A stretch of 45,083 nt of DNA. Origin: Christensenellaceae bacterium (GTDB lineage Bacteria > Bacillota > Clostridia > Christensenellales > Aristaeellaceae). The position numbers and the translations under genes were made by a program. The number at the start of each line of letters is the position of its first letter. The stretch's first letter is position 1. Under the pieces are notes generated by a model that saw only the letters and a program-made list of their open reading frames with translations, made no database searches and was not told the origin of the DNA. The stretch lies in the NCBI GenBank assembly GCA_012837835.1, contig DUQK01000051.1, forward strand, positions 1 through 45,083. Reading direction: 5' to 3'. Positions 8,594-17,475 of this stretch are shown here, piece after piece.

Positions 8594-8808
8594 TGAAAAT
8601 CGAAGAACATCTTTCCGCTATGCAATAAAGATGCTCTTGCAGAAAATACAAAGATATACCCATTGACTTTAAGTATGTAAAACAGCTTGAAGATAGCATT
8701 GCTTTGTACAATAGAGAATTCGGACTTAATATGAAATTAGCTATTAGAAATGGAGAGGAACTTTTTAACGGATTTCGAAAAAGCTATGCTATAAAAAATA
8801 TAAATTAA
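8594..8808 (+). pseudogene. Broken small ORF of unknown family
   Basis: AGGAGG and ATG at 8594 start a reading frame that stops after 11 codons (TAA 8627-8629) yet stays open in the same frame afterwards (RCSCRKYKDIPIDFKYVKQL) to about 8700. It then continues sensibly only in the next frame (ALYNREFGLNMKLAIRNGEE) to a TAA at 8806-8808. An in-frame stop plus a one-base shift indicate a decayed gene of about 70 codons. No family recognised. It lies between the regulated promoter and the methyltransferase start, in the same direction. Confidence 0.4.
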
Positions 8809-8825
8809 AGAAAGGATAAATTACT

Positions 8826-9830
8826 ATGATTAAAAAAACAAGCATTTATGAACAACTTACAACCTTACCTTATCTATCAGCATATCAACAATTGATACAG
8901 GGTGCCATCGAATTAGAGGTTTTTTCTGAATTGGAGGAGCCGATAACTGTAAAAGAACTATCTGAAAAAATGAACTGGGATGAAGGCAACACCTTCCACC
9001 TTTTGAAAGGATTGTATAGCCTTGGTTATCTTAAACGAAATGGAGATACCTTTTGCAATATGCCGGAAACCCAAAAATATCTGGTTAAAGGAAAGCCTGC
9101 CTATATGGGAAGTGTGCTGGCTTTTTTCTGCAATAATCAAGGAATGAACCTTGGAAACGTGGCGCAGCAAGTGAAGGAAGGACCTAAACCGCAGGAACAG
9201 ACACAGCAGTCTATGGATTTTGCAGCTTATGGTGAAGCGATGCGTAGAGCTCAATCAGGGATACGTCAATATGAACTGTTAGAAATTCTCCGATCCCTTC
9301 CCGAGTATAAATCTATTCATAAAATATTAGATCTCGGCTGCGGTGCAGGCTGTCTTGGGATTGCGGTCATACAGGATGTAGGTAACCGCAAGGGCGTTCT
9401 TTTTGATAGACCTGATATGCAGCAGCTTATTGAAGAAACTGTAAAACTTTCCAATATGCAAGATAGCGTTTCTGTTAAAACCGGGGACTTTTTAGAAGAT
9501 GATATTGGAAGCGGTTATGACCTAATCCTCTGCTCCTCCATTATGTTATTTGCTATTACAGGCGGTGCAAATTTCTTTGCAAAGTTGAAAAAGGCATTAA
9601 ATCCCGGCGGAGTAGTTGTGTGCTTGAATGAAGGAATTGAACCAGATTATTCTGGTCCTTGGGATATGATTTTAGGCTATATGGCTTTTAATTTACAGGG
9701 AATGCCGATAGGTGTAATAAAAGGTCAGGTTGCTGATGCAGCAAAAGCCGGCGGGTTCCATTCTGTAGAAAATCGTAGTGTGCTTCTTAGTACCGGAATG
9801 CATGATATCAATATTTTGAGAAATGAATAA
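8826..9830 (+). CDS. Class I SAM-dependent methyltransferase, O-methyltransferase family 2 type
   Basis: 334 residues in two parts. Residues about 15-90 form a winged-helix dimerisation domain (PITVKELSEKMNWDEGNTFH), as in plant-type and antibiotic O-methyltransferases. Residues about 150-334 are the Rossmann part with the SAM motif ILDLGCGAGCLGIAV, an acidic DRPDM at the end of beta 2 and a conserved post-motif (NPGGVVVCLNEG). Substrate unknown: the family methylates hydroxyls of small aromatic compounds but also includes other acceptors. It is divergent from an AraC regulator and an ATC-hydrolase family gene, suggesting a small inducible pathway for a xenobiotic or secondary metabolite. Confidence 0.85.
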   Translation: MIKKTSIYEQLTTLPYLSAYQQLIQGAIELEVFSELEEPITVKELSEKMNWDEGNTFHLLKGLYSLGYLKRNGDTFCNMPETQKYLVKGKPAYMGSVLAFFCNNQGMNLGNVAQQVKEGPKPQEQTQQSMDFAAYGEAMRRAQSGIRQYELLEILRSLPEYKSIHKILDLGCGAGCLGIAVIQDVGNRKGVLFDRPDMQQLIEETVKLSNMQDSVSVKTGDFLEDDIGSGYDLILCSSIMLFAITGGANFFAKLKKALNPGGVVVCLNEGIEPDYSGPWDMILGYMAFNLQGMPIGVIKGQVADAAKAGGFHSVENRSVLLSTGMHDINILRNE

Positions 9831-9998
9831 CAGATTGAATTTTTAATTTTTCTGAGGTTTTTTAAGAATCAAGAGCAAGCCGCCGTTTTTATTTTATAGA
9901 TAAAGATGCGGATAGTCTAATTTTAACGCTTAATGCTAAGCCTCGCTTCGTTTGATAGTTTTTTATATTTTTCTCTTACACATTTTTGTATATAGAAT

Positions 9999-10820
9999 TT
10001 AAATTACTATTTCACTGCCTGCTGATATATAATCAATACTATCGCCCATATTAAATTTAAGCCTTTCATATGGCTTTATGCCTGTACAGTGGCATGTATA
10101 GAATTTTGCTTTTGTATTTATGAGATATTTAGCGATATTATCTATTGTATCAAAATCCTCATTTCCAAAAGAGCGGCTGGAAAGATGAAATCCCCCTATA
10201 ACATAGCTCGGCATATATCCTTTAAGGGCATTAAAATGCTCAATTATATTTATTATGCCATTATGGGCGCAGCCTGTTATTAGTAGAGTTTTTCCGCCTT
10301 CATCAATGGCGATGTTCTGTTCATGTGCAAAGCAATCGTTTATTATTTCCCCATTGCGCTCCATAAACAAGCCTTTATTAGATTTTGGTTTAGGTTCTTT
10401 AAGGCTTATATTTGAGAACAAGAAAACCTCTTTGTTGATAGAATAATAATCCGAAGTAAATATAATTTGACTGTTATTTTTCAAATCCGCATCCAAGCCT
10501 ATATACTCCATTTCTCCTGCTTGGCGCAATGAATAATGCTTTTGAAAGGCTTCTTTGTGGATATATACTTTCGCCTTTTTGTTTTCCTGTAAAAATAGCT
10601 TTAATCCTCCGCCATGGTCGTAATGTCCGTGTGAAATAACAAGAAAATCAACATCGGCAATATTTACATCCATTTTTTTGGCGTTTTCAAGGAACAAATC
10701 ACTGGCGCCTACATCAAACAATATTTTATGCTTATTTGTTTCTATATATAAGCTTAGCCCATGCTCATTGCCAAAGTTTTGCGTTAATGATGTGTTTTCC
10801 ACTAAAGTTTTAATAAGCAT
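9999..10820 (-). CDS. MBL-fold metallo-hydrolase, copy 1
   Basis: Metallo-beta-lactamase-fold hydrolase of the COG1237 type (the group that includes dihydropterin-ribofuranosyl-aminobenzene phosphate synthase-like proteins). The metal-binding motif is SHGHYDHGGG near residue 65; further ligands are expected in ITGCAHNGI and GGFHLS. 273 residues when started at the ATG that begins MLIKTLVENT; the same start is dictated in copy 2, and AAGGAG lies about 12 bp upstream in both. It is highly similar along its whole length to 16493-17314, with mostly conservative changes, so the pair arose by a recent duplication. Physiological substrate unknown. Confidence 0.85.
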   Translation of the reverse strand: MLIKTLVENTSLTQNFGNEHGLSLYIETNKHKILFDVGASDLFLENAKKMDVNIADVDFLVISHGHYDHGGGLKLFLQENKKAKVYIHKEAFQKHYSLRQAGEMEYIGLDADLKNNSQIIFTSDYYSINKEVFLFSNISLKEPKPKSNKGLFMERNGEIINDCFAHEQNIAIDEGGKTLLITGCAHNGIINIIEHFNALKGYMPSYVIGGFHLSSRSFGNEDFDTIDNIAKYLINTKAKFYTCHCTGIKPYERLKFNMGDSIDYISAGSEIVI

Positions 10821-10966
10821 AAATTTAGCCATCTCCTTTGATATACTATATATTATTATAGAGCACATATCGTTTTGCGGCAATTTTTAGGTACGGAAAA
10901 ATATAGCTTACAACCCTAGCGCAATATTAAATACAAACAGATTAAAGGGCGTTTACAAATAATGCG

Positions 10967-11350
10967 CTACTCCATATTAGCAGGTATGGTTTTTATGCCG
11001 AATATGAAATATATAATATGGAACAGCCAAACAATACTTAGCACTATACGCCCTATGGGTACTGCGTCCATCATAATAAAACCTATGCTCATAAGTATGG
11101 TAATGGTTATCATTAGGCGTATTTTGGCTTTTTTTGTCATCCCTCTGCCGGCTACATAATCCTCTAAGTTGTCCTTGTATAGTTTGGTATTTATAAACCA
11201 GTTATATATTTTTTCATTGCTCCTTGCAAAGCAAAACGCCGCCAACAGCAAAAAGGGGAAGGCGGGCATCATAGGCACAACAGCGCCTATTGCACCAAGC
11301 GCAAGCCCTATTGCGCCGATTACTATGTACACCATCTTTTTTACTGTCAT
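10967..11350 (-). CDS. DUF454 (YbaN) family inner-membrane protein
   Basis: 127 residues with three or four hydrophobic segments (start about residues 5-45, then about 80-120) and the family signature PMMPAFPFLLLAAFCFARSN followed by a short amphipathic region. Function of DUF454 is not established. The start codon overlaps the stop of the ygbA-like gene (ATGA), making it the last gene of a four-gene, fully overlapping operon with cydDC; the coupling suggests a role together with the exporter. Confidence 0.82.
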   Translation of the reverse strand: MTVKKMVYIVIGAIGLALGAIGAVVPMMPAFPFLLLAAFCFARSNEKIYNWFINTKLYKDNLEDYVAGRGMTKKAKIRLMITITILMSIGFIMMDAVPIGRIVLSIVWLFHIIYFIFGIKTIPANME

Positions 11351-11682
11351 TTTCTACTCTCCTTTAAAATTTTGTGTTTAATCGTTGCTGTAACATGCTT
11401 AAGCGCCAATATAGGGTGATGGAAAAGCATACGCGGCGCCGCATAGCGCATAACCTTGCGTATTTTTTCCCGCATTTCAGGTTTGTAGCAGTGTACGGGG
11501 CAGTTTGAGCAGAAGCTTTTTACCTCTATAAAAGGGCAGGCGGCTGTGCGTGCGTTTGCGTAGTCTATAAGCTCAGCGCAATCCCTGCACAGGTTTTTTC
11601 CGCCATGGTTTTTACTACAATAAAATCTAATCATCCATGTAACCATAGCCTGCTCTTTTTGTACAAGCTGCTGCCTTTCCAT
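11347..11682 (-). CDS. YgbA-like 'nitrous oxide-stimulated promoter' family protein
   Basis: Small cysteine-rich protein of 111 residues. The cysteines are spaced as in YgbA: FYCSKNH, NLCRDCAEL, AACPF, FCSNCPVHCYKPEMREKI, and then a basic amphipathic tail (MRYAAPRMLFHHPILALKH). YgbA of E. coli is controlled by NsrR and linked to recovery from nitrosative stress; a metal or Fe-S centre is likely from the cysteines but unproven. Its ATG overlaps the stop of the cydC-like gene (TGATG), so it is translationally coupled. Confidence 0.78.
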   Translation of the reverse strand: MERQQLVQKEQAMVTWMIRFYCSKNHGGKNLCRDCAELIDYANARTAACPFIEVKSFCSNCPVHCYKPEMREKIRKVMRYAAPRMLFHHPILALKHVTATIKHKILKESRK

Positions 11683-13322
11683 CAGCTTATTCTCCCGTGT
11701 TCAACGCAATATGTCTTATCTGCAATGCCCATGGTGGATTGCCTGTGGGATACCAGCACTACGGTTTTCCCATCACGGGCTTCCTGCAGGGATTTTAGTA
11801 TTACAGCTTCATTTAGGCTGTCTAAATTGGCGGTAGGCTCATCAAGCAGTATCATAGGCGCGTCGTGCAGGAAAGCCCTTGCAAGGTCTATACGCTGACG
11901 CTCGCCGCCCGAAAGCGTGTCGCCAAGCTCCCCAACCTGAGTGTCATATCCATTTGGAAGGCTCATGATAAAATCGTGAACCGATGCTTTTTTGCAAGCT
12001 TCTATAATTTCATCGCTGCTTGCGTCCCACTTTGCAATGCGTAGGTTATCGGCGATAGACGCTCTAAATAGATGCGTTTCCTGCGTTACATAGCTTTGCA
12101 TATCACGCAGGTTGTCCGTGTTAATTTCATCAATGGGGGCACCGCTTATAAGTATCTCCCCGCTATCCACATTCCAAAAACGCATTAACAGTTTTAATAA
12201 TGTAGATTTACCGGAGCCGGAGCGCCCTGTAATGCCTATTATTCTGTTATACGGCAGCTTGAGCGATATTTCCTTTAGTATAGGCATTTCATCATAAGCA
12301 AAGTTTATATTATTAGCCTCTGCTCCTTTAAATGTTACATTAGCCTTGCCCTTTACATCATTTACTACCGGACTTTCATCAAGGATATCAAGCACACGGT
12401 TTCCTGCGGCAAATGTGTTTTGAAGCGTTGTTCCAAGGCTTGAAAGCGCTACCACAGGGCCAAAGGAGCTCATAAGCGCAAGGCTTGCTATAAGTGTGCC
12501 TTCAAAATTAACAAGTTTAGCTGAAACAAGCAGCATAACTATGTCAAACAGGAATATAACGGTATTTGTAATAGCAGTGTTATGCCCTGCGGTGCGCTTC
12601 ATTTTTGCTTCCACCTTGGATAGCCTGTTTGTGCGCTCGCCTATGCCTTCAAGGCGCTCTTTTCCCTTGCCGTACTGCATAATTTCGGATAGCCCTCTAA
12701 GGCTTTCAAGCACATATGCCGATAGCTCGCCGGATTGGTTTCTAAAGCGCATACCGATATCTTCGCTGCGTTTGCTTGCAAAAAGCGGAAGCGCCACGCC
12801 TACAACCGCATAGGCTATAAACGCTATCAGCCCAAGCGCCCAGTGTATAGCGCCTATAAAGCCTATCATTATCGCTGAAAAAATTATGGCTATTGCAATG
12901 GGGGATATGGTGTGCGCGTAGAATACTTCTAAAAGCTCTATATCTGAAGTTATAAGCGCGATTAAATCGCCCTTGTCTTTGGTTTCAAGCTTTGCGGGGG
13001 CAAGTTTTCTTAATTTGTCGAACACTATATCCCTAAGCCTTGCAAGCAGTTTAAATGCAATTAAATGGTTTGCGTATTGCTCCCCGTAGCGCAATAATCC
13101 GCGCGCAACTGCAAATAGCAAAAGTATAATGGCTATTGTTTTAATGCTTAAAGCTGTTTCTATGCCAAGCGCATTTAGTATTGCGTAGCCCCCTAAAATA
13201 GTTATAAAGCTAGCGCATATATGCCCTAATACCCCCATAGCTATGGCAAGCAGCATAATAGCAATTAGTGGGCGAACTAAACCAATAAGCCGCGCCATAA
13301 CCTTAAAACCGCTGCGCTTCAT
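11682..13322 (-). CDS. cydC: ABC exporter, CydC-like subunit (fused permease/ATPase)
   Basis: Half of a heterodimeric exporter related to CydDC, which moves glutathione, cysteine or related thiols or haem-linked reductant out of the cytoplasm and is needed for bd oxidase assembly in E. coli. About 300 residues of six transmembrane helices, then an ATPase domain with Walker A GRSGSGKSTL, signature LSGGERQRIDLARAF and Walker B MILLDEPT. 546 residues, close to E. coli CydC (573). The ATG overlaps the stop of the upstream cydD-like gene (TAATG). No cyd oxidase genes lie in the window, so the true substrate is open. Confidence 0.8.
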   Translation of the reverse strand: MKRSGFKVMARLIGLVRPLIAIMLLAIAMGVLGHICASFITILGGYAILNALGIETALSIKTIAIILLLFAVARGLLRYGEQYANHLIAFKLLARLRDIVFDKLRKLAPAKLETKDKGDLIALITSDIELLEVFYAHTISPIAIAIIFSAIMIGFIGAIHWALGLIAFIAYAVVGVALPLFASKRSEDIGMRFRNQSGELSAYVLESLRGLSEIMQYGKGKERLEGIGERTNRLSKVEAKMKRTAGHNTAITNTVIFLFDIVMLLVSAKLVNFEGTLIASLALMSSFGPVVALSSLGTTLQNTFAAGNRVLDILDESPVVNDVKGKANVTFKGAEANNINFAYDEMPILKEISLKLPYNRIIGITGRSGSGKSTLLKLLMRFWNVDSGEILISGAPIDEINTDNLRDMQSYVTQETHLFRASIADNLRIAKWDASSDEIIEACKKASVHDFIMSLPNGYDTQVGELGDTLSGGERQRIDLARAFLHDAPMILLDEPTANLDSLNEAVILKSLQEARDGKTVVLVSHRQSTMGIADKTYCVEHGRIS

Positions 13323-15064
13323 TATGCTTTCCCCCCTTTATTAAAGGCGGTGAGCGCTTGCTGGGTTTCCCATAGCTTAAAATAATACCCTTTTTGTGAA
13401 AGCAAGCACTCATGCGCGCCCTGCTCAACAAGTGCGCCCTCTTTAAGCACATATATATTGTCCGCTGAAACAACATTTGCAAGCCTATGCGCTATAAGTA
13501 TTACCGTCTTTGTTTTAGAAAGGGAATGTATGGTATCTAGTATTATATTTTCGCTCTCTACATCTATGTTGGATGTCGCTTCATCGAATATATATACGCT
13601 GCTGTTATGCAGTAGCGCCCTAGCCAGCGCCAAGCGCTGCCTCTGCCCTCCGGAAAAATTAGCGCCTTGCTCAAGTAGCGGGGTATCAAGCCCCTGTTCG
13701 CTTTTTAGAAATTCCGTAAGCGCTACTCTGTTAAGAGCCGACCAAAGCGTTTTATCATCTGCATTTGGCGCCGCCATAAGAAGGTTGTCCCTTACAGTGC
13801 CTTTAAATATATAGCTTCTATGCCCTATATAGCTGAAGTTTTGCATAATGCTTTTTTCGCTAAGCGTAGATAAAGGTATGCCGCCTACTGTTAATTTGCC
13901 GCTGTAACCCTTAGCTTTTCCCATAATTAAATGCGCCATTGTGGATTTACCCGAGCCGCTCTCACCGACTATAGCTGTAAAGCTACCCTGCGGAATTATT
14001 AAACCTATATCTTTAAGCACGGGGCGGTCTTTTTCATATGCAAAGCTAAGGTTTTGGAAGTATATGGTTTTATTATCCGGCACGGGCGTAGAGTGCGTTT
14101 CAGGCTCCGGCAGGTTAAGCAGACGGAAAATTTTATCAGATGCCGCTATGCCGTTCATCGCTATGTGGAAGAAACTGCCAAGCAGACGCATAGGCAGAAA
14201 GAAATCCGCCGCCAGCAGCAGTATCAAAAGGCTGCCTACAATATCAACCCGCCCTGCCTTAAACTGCCATGCGGCAAGTATCACGCCAAGCGCCGCTCCG
14301 CCGTAGGCGATAAGGTCCATAATGCTAATGGAGTTAAGCTGCATAAGAAGCACCTTCATAGTTATGCGCCTAAATCTTTCGGATTGTCTGTTCATCTCCT
14401 CATGCTTAAAGCCGTCTGTCTTATAAATTTTAGTGGTGGTAAGCCCTTGCAGGTTTTCTAAAAATGTGTCGCCAAGGTCTGTATACGCTCCCCAGTATTT
14501 TGAAAGCAGTTTTTTAGCCCAGCGCTGCACGGCAACTATGGTAACGGGTATAAGCGGCACGCATATAAGCAGTACCGCCGCCGCAGGCAGGTTTACAAAA
14601 CTTAGCACTGCAAATAAGGTGATGGGAGCCAGCATTGCATAGAAAAACTGCGGCAGATACTGCCCGAAATATGTTTCGAGCTGTTCCACGCCTTCAACAG
14701 CAACCTGCACTACTTCGGATGTTTTAACATGCTGTGTGTACGCGCTGCCAAGGCGCAAAAGCTTTGAAAATATCTGCGTGCGCAAACGCTGTTTAACTTC
14801 TTTGGAGGATAGATAGCTCATGCGGCTTGCGATTATTGTACATACATAGCGCATAAGCATTGCTATGCCTATAATAATTGCCGCCTTTAGCAATATGTCG
14901 CCTTTTATATCGCCGTGGTATAGCAAGGCAAGAAGGCGAGCTATAGTTGCCATAATGGCAATATTAGCTATAAGCGATACCCATTGAGCGGCTATGTTTT
15001 TAAATATATAAGCCTTGCTCCTTGGCACCAAAGCTATTAGCTTTTTATCAATCACTCCATACAC
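13322..15064 (-). CDS. cydD: ABC exporter, CydD-like subunit (fused permease/ATPase)
   Basis: First gene of the cydDC-ygbA-DUF454 operon. N-terminal membrane domain of six helices (residues about 20-310), then an ATPase domain with Walker A GESGSGKSTM, signature NFSGGQRQRLALARAL and Walker B VYIFDEATSNID. 580 residues, matching CydD (588 in E. coli). Transcription most likely starts at the promoter around 15133-15161, where a palindrome overlaps the start site. Confidence 0.8.
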   Translation of the reverse strand: MYGVIDKKLIALVPRSKAYIFKNIAAQWVSLIANIAIMATIARLLALLYHGDIKGDILLKAAIIIGIAMLMRYVCTIIASRMSYLSSKEVKQRLRTQIFSKLLRLGSAYTQHVKTSEVVQVAVEGVEQLETYFGQYLPQFFYAMLAPITLFAVLSFVNLPAAAVLLICVPLIPVTIVAVQRWAKKLLSKYWGAYTDLGDTFLENLQGLTTTKIYKTDGFKHEEMNRQSERFRRITMKVLLMQLNSISIMDLIAYGGAALGVILAAWQFKAGRVDIVGSLLILLLAADFFLPMRLLGSFFHIAMNGIAASDKIFRLLNLPEPETHSTPVPDNKTIYFQNLSFAYEKDRPVLKDIGLIIPQGSFTAIVGESGSGKSTMAHLIMGKAKGYSGKLTVGGIPLSTLSEKSIMQNFSYIGHRSYIFKGTVRDNLLMAAPNADDKTLWSALNRVALTEFLKSEQGLDTPLLEQGANFSGGQRQRLALARALLHNSSVYIFDEATSNIDVESENIILDTIHSLSKTKTVILIAHRLANVVSADNIYVLKEGALVEQGAHECLLSQKGYYFKLWETQQALTAFNKGGKA

Positions 15065-15109
15065 TCCTTTATAATTAAATGCAGAAATGCCGCGTTGTAT
15101 TACACTATT

Positions 15110-15161
15110 GTTAGCGTAAGCTAACCATATGCACTATATATATTGGAGCTTTGAATGTCAA
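15110..15161 (-). promoter_or_regulatory. Promoter and operator of the cydDC-ygbA-DUF454 operon
   Basis: Read on the minus strand: TTGACA (15161-15156), 17-bp spacer, TATAGT (15138-15133), then 7 bp later the perfect inverted repeat GTTAGC-TTAC-GCTAAC (15125-15110), placed over or just after the start site. That position implies repression. The arms TTAGC/GCTAA resemble MarR/SlyA-type boxes (SlyA consensus TTAGCAAGCTAA), though with a longer centre. No regulator gene is adjacent. The rest of the 15065-15405 gap is AT-rich with nothing else recognisable. Confidence 0.65.
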
Positions 15162-15405
15162 GTTATTGAGTAAAAAAACATATGGGAAATAGTCCCTAAT
15201 ATCAGGTATAGTACACAATAAGTTTTTTAACAGTTTTGTGAAAGAGAACAAAGCAAAAAAAGAAGAATATTTTTTTAAAGCTCTGAGTAATAATAATGAT
15301 AATTATCGTATATAGTTATTGTAACTTAAATTTGATTATTGATTATGTTTATGCTAGAATTTAGCTGTACTTGAGATAATGTGCAAAAACAGGAGATTAT
15401 TCATA

Positions 15406-16125
15406 GTGAACGATAGATTTCAAAACTTTATTGATAATTTAGGCGCTAGTGCAGTGTATCAGATAATTTTTCTGTGTGTTACTGGAGCTATTTCTGCGTT
15501 GGGGGTAGGTTTTGGAAAGATCTCAGATTCTTTGATAAAGAATATGCTTATTACTATAACCGTTTTCTCTGTAATTCTTTCTTTTTATATTTGGTATAAA
15601 AAATATGGTGAATATAGTTATACTTTGTTGAAACAGGATGTAATTCTCGAGTTTTTTGATGGGATTACTCCACGTTTAACTAAAAATATTAAAGCAAAAG
15701 CGAGGAAAAATGGTCTTACATCAATACGAAACTTATCTGTAAGTAAATCAGATAAGGTAACGCATGAACTTCTTTATTGTGATAGAGGTCATCGCATGGA
15801 AGTTGTTGAACAAGTAGGTGCTGAAAAGGTTTATAATGTTTGTTATTTGAGTCCTTTAAGAAGAGGAGATATTATCAATTATAGGGTAAGAGCAAACAAT
15901 CCAGATATGGAAAAGTTTTTGAGTATAAAAATAACTTGTCCAACACGCAAAATGCAATTAGCTGTGTATACTGAAACAGACTTCGAAGAAGCTAAATTAA
16001 TAGTATACAAAGATTATCCAAATAAGCCAATAAACAAAACAGTCAAAATAGGAAAAAATAATTATGTGGTGTGGAACATAAAAAGACCCACAGTTGGTTT
16101 AAGTTATCAAATATCGTGGGAATAA
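15406..16125 (+). CDS. Hypothetical protein with two transmembrane helices and a beta-rich cytoplasmic domain
   Basis: Not recognised. About 239 residues if started at GTG 15406, which has AGGAG at 10 bp; the upstream ATG (15379) has no ribosome binding site. Two hydrophobic helices near the N-terminus (YQIIFLCVTGAISALGVGFG and MLITITVFSVILSFYIWY) are followed by a basic linker and about 150 residues of predicted strands (LLYCDRGHRMEVVEQ, DIINYRVRANN, FLSIKITCPTR, LSYQISW). This plan recalls membrane-anchored sensors or effectors, but no family match can be claimed. The gene is AT-rich relative to the flanking cydDC operon and stands alone between the duplicated MBL genes, so it may be an insertion. 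Confidence 0.65.
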   Translation: MNDRFQNFIDNLGASAVYQIIFLCVTGAISALGVGFGKISDSLIKNMLITITVFSVILSFYIWYKKYGEYSYTLLKQDVILEFFDGITPRLTKNIKAKARKNGLTSIRNLSVSKSDKVTHELLYCDRGHRMEVVEQVGAEKVYNVCYLSPLRRGDIINYRVRANNPDMEKFLSIKITCPTRKMQLAVYTETDFEEAKLIVYKDYPNKPINKTVKIGKNNYVVWNIKRPTVGLSYQISWE

Positions 16126-16334
16126 TAATATGTATCCAAAACTCAATTGATTATTAAGCAATTTAGCTAATTGGAATTTCTAGTTCTTAAAAGGTCATGG
16201 AATTTTAGCTTTAAAAGTTTTTTATGTATTTAGTCGTAGAGTTCGTTATGTCGTCTGATAATTCAAAAAACGCTGATGATAAATCAAACAGAAATTGATA
16301 TAGGAGAAAAAGCTTACTGCCTTAATAGAAAACC

Positions 16335-16428
16335 CCTAATCCCTATGCATATGAAGTCAAAATTGATAGCTTGAACATTTTCTGTCCTTTGGTTCTACGC
16401 TAAACTGCTTGTACCTGTACTGGGTTTT
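16335..16428 (-). pseudogene. Remnant of a PIG-L deacetylase 3' end
   Basis: This 94-bp stretch matches the last roughly 30 codons of the PIG-L gene at 17476-18633 at about 84% identity. Read in the homologous frame it gives YRYKQFSVEPKDRKCSSYQF, then an in-frame TGA where the intact gene has Gly, then LHMHRD and stop. It lies just downstream of MBL copy 2. The rest of the 16126-16492 gap shows nothing else. Confidence 0.75.
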
Positions 16429-16492
16429 AGTTTACATTATCAATATATCTTTATTTTTTTCTTTTGTGCAGTGCTGGTATATTAAAAGCAAT

Positions 16493-17314
16493 TTAAATTA
16501 TTATCTCACTGCCTGCAGATATATAGTCTATACTATCGCCCATATTAAATTTAAGTCTTTTATATGGTTCTATTCCTGTACAATGGCATGTATAGAATTT
16601 TGCTTTTGTACCCATAAGATATTCAGCAATATTATCTATGGTATCAAAGTCCTCATTTCCAAATGAGCGGCTGGAAAGATGGAATCCGCCTATTACATAG
16701 TCCGGCATATGTCCTTTGAGGACATTAAAATGCTCAATTATATTTATTATGCCATTATGAGCGCAGCCTGTTATTAGTAGAGTTTTTCCATCTTCCTCAA
16801 TAGCGATGTTTTGTTCATGAGTAAAGCAATCCTCTTTGATTTGTCCATTGTACTCTAAAAGCAATCCCTTATTTGTTTTTGGTGGAGGCTCTTTAAGGCT
16901 GACATTTGAGAACAAGCAAACTTCTTTGTTTATAGCATGATAATCTGAAGTGAATATAATTTGGCTATTGTTTTTCAAATCCTCATCCAAGCCGATAAAC
17001 TCTGTTTCTCCTGCTTGGCGCAATGCATAATGCTTTTGAAAGGCTTCTTGGTGGATATATACCTTTGCTTTGCTGTTTTCCTGTAAAAACAGCTTTAATC
17101 CGCCGCCATGGTCGTTATGTCCGTGCGAAATCACAAGAAAATCAACATCGGCAATATTTACATCCATTTTTTCTGCGTTTTCAAGGAATAGCCCGCTGGC
17201 GCCCACATCAAATAATATTTTGTGCTTATTTGTTTCTATATATAAGCTTAGACCATGCTCATTGCCAAAGTCCTGTGTTGCTGATGTGTTTTCCACTAAA
17301 GTTTTAATAAGCAT
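16493..17314 (-). CDS. MBL-fold metallo-hydrolase, copy 2
   Basis: Paralogue of the gene at 9999-10820, 273 residues, same start (MLIKTLVENT) and same upstream AAGGAGATGGCTA ribosome binding site. Motif SHGHNDHGGG replaces SHGHYDHGGG; the metal ligands are kept. Differences elsewhere are scattered and mostly conservative, and both copies remain open, so both are probably functional. It is followed by the remnant of a second PIG-L gene and preceded by the intact PIG-L gene, showing that duplication involved the PIG-L/MBL pair. Substrate unknown. Confidence 0.85.
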   Translation of the reverse strand: MLIKTLVENTSATQDFGNEHGLSLYIETNKHKILFDVGASGLFLENAEKMDVNIADVDFLVISHGHNDHGGGLKLFLQENSKAKVYIHQEAFQKHYALRQAGETEFIGLDEDLKNNSQIIFTSDYHAINKEVCLFSNVSLKEPPPKTNKGLLLEYNGQIKEDCFTHEQNIAIEEDGKTLLITGCAHNGIINIIEHFNVLKGHMPDYVIGGFHLSSRSFGNEDFDTIDNIAEYLMGTKAKFYTCHCTGIEPYKRLKFNMGDSIDYISAGSEIII

Positions 17315-17475
17315 ATATACTAGCCATCTCCTTTTATGTATTATGTCAACTTTAAGTGATTTTGTCTTGACATCACAATTTGTGGTATCAAGTTTAATTA
17401 AATAAATAAGGAAAATCCGCTTCGCTTAAAAAGCATTATCTGTCTTTCACATAAGCACAGACAGAATGTCAGCTA

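Noticed and set aside
13941-14461. Plus-strand ORFs inside cydD
   Set aside because: Shadows of the minus-strand ABC gene, which has clear Walker motifs; no family features of their own.
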